Of a stretch of 10,823 nucleotides of DNA, positions 7,236 to 10,823 are shown in pieces (positions within the stretch are counted from its first letter, which is position 1; the number at the start of each line of letters is the position of its first letter). Origin of the DNA: Lachnospiraceae bacterium UBA3287 (GTDB lineage Bacteria > Bacillota > Clostridia > Lachnospirales > Lachnospiraceae); assembly GCA_002362155.1 (NCBI GenBank), contig DETN01000082.1, forward strand, positions 1 through 10,823, read 5' to 3'. The position numbers and the translations under genes are program-made. The notes beneath the pieces were generated by a model. It worked only from the letters and a program-made list of their open reading frames with translations. It had not been told where the DNA came from and searched no databases.

Positions 7236-8912
7236 TCATGCCTCTTCAATCATACACTTATGGTGTTTGAACTCCGGGCTCCTGTTCGATATGTCTTTAT
7301 CATATTCAACAGCCACGAGGAGAATGTTGCCTCTGTAGTGTTCCAGTCTCTCCGGATATTTCTGCCTTTTGATCTGCGATAGTGCCGTGTCAGCACTCTG
7401 GTTATATTTCAGTTCAACAATCATTGCAGGCAGAGAAGCATACTGGGGTCCGGGCAGATATGCAAGATCCACGTAGGCTTTTCCGCTGTCCAGTTCCAGA
7501 ATGACCGTATAGTATTTCTGAGCCGCATAATAGGCAAGTTGTACTGCATAGCTGAGGGCTGTCCCGTCATGATATGTCTTATTTCCCGCCCTGTTATGAG
7601 CCTCCTCCAGAAGCTCAGCGACCCGGTCAGCGTTTCTCTCCCACGCAGCTTTTTAAGATTTCTTCCGACCTGGCAAATGCCCGGAAAGCCGGTATCCACT
7701 TTTCCCCCTTTGTTGATGTTCTGAATTCATCCATGATTTCCCGGTTGGGAATGAATACTTCACTTCGTTTATCATCAAACCCCAGATACCCTAAGTGAAT
7801 CAGCAGTGACAACACATCATCCCTTCCATTGAAAGTAGTCATGTCATTCTGATAAGTGGATGTATCTATCTTCAGCCTTCCGCCGTCCATCAGAAGAGCA
7901 ACCGCCTCTTTCAGTCCGTCGAAGTCCATTTCTATGTACTCAGCCAGAGCTTCGTATGTCTCTGTTTTATTCCAGTAATCTTTAATAGTACCTGTGATCG
8001 TTGCCTCCACTACAGACAGAGGACTGTAGAGGGAATATCTGGCAGCGTCAGGTGATTTTCCGAAAGCCCTCAGCTCTTCATGTTCAGGATCCGGCGGCAG
8101 GACATCACTGACTTCATAGCCATCATACCAGTCGCTCACAGCCCGGTAATCTCTTCCGTACCTCCTGCAAAGACTCTGCACCTCTTCTTCCGTAAATCCG
8201 GTATACCTGGCCAATTGCCTGGGGAACATCATGGAATATTCCGTGAACATATTCAGAGCTGAATGCTTTCCGTATTTCTTTATAGGAAGAATGCCTGTCA
8301 TATAAGCCAGCGCGATGTGGGTATTATCCTTCATCAGGTTTCTGAGAAAATCAAGGTATTCCCGCTGACCTTCTTTATCATTCTTCCTTTCCCTGAACAC
8401 TGCATCCCACTCATCAATTACGATAATGATCTGCCTGTCGTTAGAAGAATACACATCTTCAATTGTCTGGACCAGGTCCTCATCATCGAAATAATCTATG
8501 TCCGGGTATTCCCTTTTAATATCTCTGATGACCAGAAGCTGCATTCTGGCAAGTGCCTCTTTAGCAGTAGTTTTCTTTCCGAAAAACTTCGTCATCACAA
8601 GGCGGATCACATCGAACCTTCCCAGATACTCATCCCAGGATATCTCTTTTTCGCCGTTCCTGAAGGGCATACCCACTGCCAGTTCCTTTTGGCGAACAGA
8701 CTTCTGCTGTCAGCCTCTCTGTCATAATAAGCGCAGATCATATCTGCCGCCATTGTCTTGCCGAACCGGCGCGGACGGGAAACACCGACAAACCTTTGCT
8801 GCGTATTTACAAGCAGGTTAAGGTACTGAATCATTTCGCTCTTGTCCACAAATATTTCAGAATTGACTGCCATCTGAAAACTCAGCATGCCAGGATTCAG
8901 ATATGTACCCAA
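7236..8912 (-). pseudogene. AAA-ATPase-like/PD-(D/E)XK nuclease-family gene, split by two frameshifts
   Basis: This belongs to the AAA-ATPase_like plus PD-(D/E)XK family (old name DUF1703) common in gut Clostridia and Bacteroidetes. Its function is not established. Three frames make one protein. Segment A (8912 to about 8688) has the family start MGTYLNPG and the P-loop-like SRPRRFGKTM. Segment B (about 8686-7655) has the Walker B-like IIIVIDEWDAVF. Segment C (about 7650-7236) has the nuclease core VDLAYLPGP, MIVELKYN and QIKRQKYP. A one-base loss in an A-run (plus-strand T-run 8687-8690) and a one-base gain in another (7650-7654) cancel, giving about 558 residues, a normal length. The likely start is TTG at 8912 with GGAGG four bases upstream (8917-8921). 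The ATG at 8942 lacks such a site and would add residues foreign to the family. Base composition seems more AT-rich than in neighbouring genes, consistent with acquired DNA. Confidence 0.85.
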
Positions 8913-8942
8913 GCATCCTCCATTACGGTAACTTTTATTCAT

Positions 8943-9274
8943 GAAAAACTGTTACGGGAGCAGAATACATTGTCATATGCTCTGCCGCATCCCGAAAAAA
9001 CGTCTTCATAAAGAACTTTCATCGCCATTTGTTATTCAGGGTTCCAGTACAGAAAAATACTTTGACGCACGGCTCCGATCTGAACATGAAGCGGGGTATG
9101 GAGCCCCTCGGAATGAAAATATCGGCAGTAGCCCCGGAGCGTTAAACAATCCGCAGGAATCATTTTTGTACTGAAACCATTTATAGTCTATATGTAAAAA
9201 AGCCATCACACAAGTAACGGTCTTCTGCTGACAGGCAGAGACAGCGCAGCAGTACCTGATCGCCCGGCCACCGT
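8943..9274. other. Gene-free interval between the ATPase/nuclease gene and the ppdK terminator
   Basis: About 330 bases hold only a 77-codon rightward frame (8941-9174) without recognisable features. The promoter of the ATPase/nuclease gene should lie here, but I found no convincing -35/-10 pair. A bulged hairpin (GTCTTCTGC against GCAGAGAC, about 9208-9230) is the only visible structure and has no T-run. Confidence 0.5.
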
Positions 9275-9323
9275 AAAAAGGCGGAAAGCGCTTCCCTTTT
9301 CAGGAAAGGCTTTCCGCCTTTTA
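9275..9323 (-). terminator. Terminator of ppdK, possibly bidirectional
   Basis: A 14-base perfect stem, AAAAGGCGGAAAGC (9276-9289) with GCTTTCCGCCTTTT (9309-9322), encloses a further TTCC (9292-9295)/GGAA (9303-9306) pairing. Each strand ends its stem in a T-run. It lies about 70 bases after the ppdK stop codon at 9393. Confidence 0.87.
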
Positions 9324-9392
9324 TGGTTTACTTCATTTGACCGTTCAGAAAACTTCCGTCTTCCGAACCCTGGCTGAATGCATCAAGCGCTT

Positions 9393-10823
9393 TTATGCTT
9401 CCTGAGCAATAGCTGCCTGGGCTGCTGCCAGACGGGCGATCGGTACACGGAAAGGTGAGCAGGATACATAGTCAAGGCCGATCTTGTTGCAGAACTCGAT
9501 GGAGGAAGGATCGCCGCCGTGCTCGCCGCAGATGCCTGCATGGAGTGTAGGACGTACTTTCTTACCCTTTTCCATAGCGATTTCCATCAGCTGGCCGACA
9601 CCGGTCTGGTCAAGCTTTGCGAAAGGATCGCCTTCAAGGATCTTGGCGTCATAGTATGCGTTCAGGAACTTGGTGGCGTCGTCACGGGAGAAGCCATAGG
9701 TCATCTGAGTCAGGTCGTTTGTACCGAAGCAGAAGAACTCAGCCTCTGTTGCGATGGCGTCGGCTGTCAGAGCCGCACGAGGGATCTCGATCATGGTACC
9801 GACTTCATACCTCAGGTCGGAGCCGGCCTTTGCGATCTCGGCATCAGCGGTCTCAACAACGATCTTCTTGACAAATGCCAGTTCCTTGACCTCGCCGATC
9901 AGAGGAATCATGATTTCGGGAACCAGATCCCAGTCGGGATGCTCAGCCTTGACAGCGATGGCTGCACGGATCACGGCTGTTGTCTGCATCTTTGCGATTT
10001 CGGGATAGGTAACTGCCAGACGGCATCCGCGGTGGCCCATCATAGGGTTGAATTCCTTGAGGCCTTCGATGATGGCCTTGATGGCCTCTACGCTCTTGCC
10101 CTGGGCTTCTGCCAGCTTCTTGATGTCAGCTTCTTCCTGAGGAACGAACTCATGCAGAGGCGGATCCAGGAAACGGATGGTAACAGGGTCGCCTTCCATA
10201 GCTTCGTACAGGCCCTTGAAATCGCTCTCCTGCAGAGGCTCGATCTTCTCCAGGGCTGCTTCTCTTTCCTCGACGGTATCGGAGCAGATCATCTCACGGA
10301 ATGCAGCGATCCTGTCCTCATCGAAGAACATGTGCTCTGTACGAACCAGGCCGATGCCTTCTGCGCCCAGCTCGCGGGCCTTCTTGGCATCGCGGGGAGT
10401 ATCGGCGTTTGTACGGACTTTCAGCTTGCGATACTTGTCAGCCCAGCCCATGATCCTGCCGAAGGTGCCGGTGATCTTTGCGTCGACTGTAGGGATCGCG
10501 CCGTCATAGACGCAGCCTGTGGAGCCGTCGAAGGAGATGACGTCGCCTTCGTGATACTCTTTGCCTGCCAGTGTGAATTTCTTGTTGGCTTCATCCATGA
10601 TGATGTCGCCGCATCCGGATACGCAGCATGCGCCCATACCACGGGCAACGACTGCTGCATGGGAGGTCATACCGCCGCGGACTGTCAGGATACCCTGAGC
10701 AGCCTTCATGCCGGTGATATCTTCGGGGGAAGTCTCCAGACGGACCAGAACGACCTTCTCGCCTCTTGCTGCCCACTCTTCTGCGTCTTCAGCGGTGAAG
10801 ACGATCTTGCCGCAGGCTGCGCC
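9393..10823 (-). CDS. ppdK: Pyruvate, phosphate dikinase, C-terminal part (5' end outside the window)
   Basis: PPDK interconverts ATP, phosphate and pyruvate with AMP, pyrophosphate and phosphoenolpyruvate, and serves glycolysis or gluconeogenesis in the cytoplasm of anaerobic Firmicutes. The window contains the last 476 codons of a protein usually near 874. Visible are the phosphohistidine motif GGMTSHAAVVARGMG (catalytic His), the barrel-domain RTNADTP and FLDPPLHEF with substrate-binding Arg, NPMMGHRGCRLAVTYPEIAK, MIEIPRAALTADAI, FGTNDLTQMTYGFSRDD, and GICGEHGGDPSS with the catalytic Cys. The C-terminus, YVSCSPFRVPIARLAAAQAA, is typical. The ATG at 10709 is internal, because the open frame runs on to the window edge in phase with family sequence. 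The nucleotide-binding domain lies outside. No frameshift was found. It has its own terminator just downstream and is probably unrelated to the sugar operon. Confidence 0.97.
   Translation of the reverse strand, partial: GAACGKIVFTAEDAEEWAARGEKVVLVRLETSPEDITGMKAAQGILTVRGGMTSHAAVVARGMGACCVSGCGDIIMDEANKKFTLAGKEYHEGDVISFDGSTGCVYDGAIPTVDAKITGTFGRIMGWADKYRKLKVRTNADTPRDAKKARELGAEGIGLVRTEHMFFDEDRIAAFREMICSDTVEEREAALEKIEPLQESDFKGLYEAMEGDPVTIRFLDPPLHEFVPQEEADIKKLAEAQGKSVEAIKAIIEGLKEFNPMMGHRGCRLAVTYPEIAKMQTTAVIRAAIAVKAEHPDWDLVPEIMIPLIGEVKELAFVKKIVVETADAEIAKAGSDLRYEVGTMIEIPRAALTADAIATEAEFFCFGTNDLTQMTYGFSRDDATKFLNAYYDAKILEGDPFAKLDQTGVGQLMEIAMEKGKKVRPTLHAGICGEHGGDPSSIEFCNKIGLDYVSCSPFRVPIARLAAAQAAIAQEA

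Noticed and set aside
7236..8912. A defence or restriction system around the ATPase/nuclease gene
   Set aside because: The gene stands alone, without methylase, toxin or other defence partners, and the family has no established defence role that I can cite.
8941..9174. Rightward 77-codon frame in the gap before ppdK
   Set aside because: No ribosome binding site, domain or conserved pattern could be recognised.

Overview
The window looks like chromosomal DNA of a gut-type Clostridia, probably Lachnospiraceae. The basis is a pyruvate, phosphate dikinase that closely resembles the Clostridium symbiosum enzyme as I recall it, an alpha-galactoside operon of Firmicutes type (solute-binding protein, MalG-type permease, DUF624 protein, two GH36-clan enzymes, divergent AraC-type regulator), strong AGGAGG ribosome binding sites, and moderately GC-rich coding. 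No RNA gene, CRISPR array or insertion sequence was seen.

Layout. Positions 1-5678 hold a leftward operon. In transcription order it contains a solute-binding lipoprotein fused to the tail of a sugar permease (5678-4981), a DUF624/YesL-like membrane protein (4880-4198), a raffinose-synthase/Sip1-type alpha-galactosidase (4201-2159), and a classical GH36 alpha-galactosidase (2131 to beyond position 1). A rightward AraC-family regulator (5934-6842) is divergent from it. The 5679-5933 interval carries back-to-back promoters and a cluster of GACAT boxes. After the regulator come its terminator, a gene-free stretch, and a leftward AAA-ATPase-like/PD-(D/E)XK accessory gene (8912-7236). Next are a second gene-free stretch and the C-terminal half of leftward ppdK (9393 to beyond 10823).

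How it works together. The regulator probably senses an alpha-galactoside (melibiose or raffinose type) and activates the leftward operon. The binding protein and permeases would import the sugar and the two intracellular enzymes would release galactose. The two enzymes and the regulator are intact as far as they can be seen, but the transport part is broken. An in-frame deletion fuses the N-terminal third of the binding protein to the last ~45 residues of a MalG-type permease. The binding-protein start codon is out of frame by one base in an A-run. The DUF624 gene carries a two-base CT expansion. The ATPase/nuclease gene has a -1 and a compensating +1 shift, both in A-runs.

The central question is whether these lesions are genuine decay, switchable simple repeats, or assembly error. 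About 2,170 codons of the other four genes show no frameshift, so the defects are concentrated in the transport and accessory genes. I see no clear new biological system. The broken transport module, its regulatory region and the shared terminator hairpins are the points worth checking.
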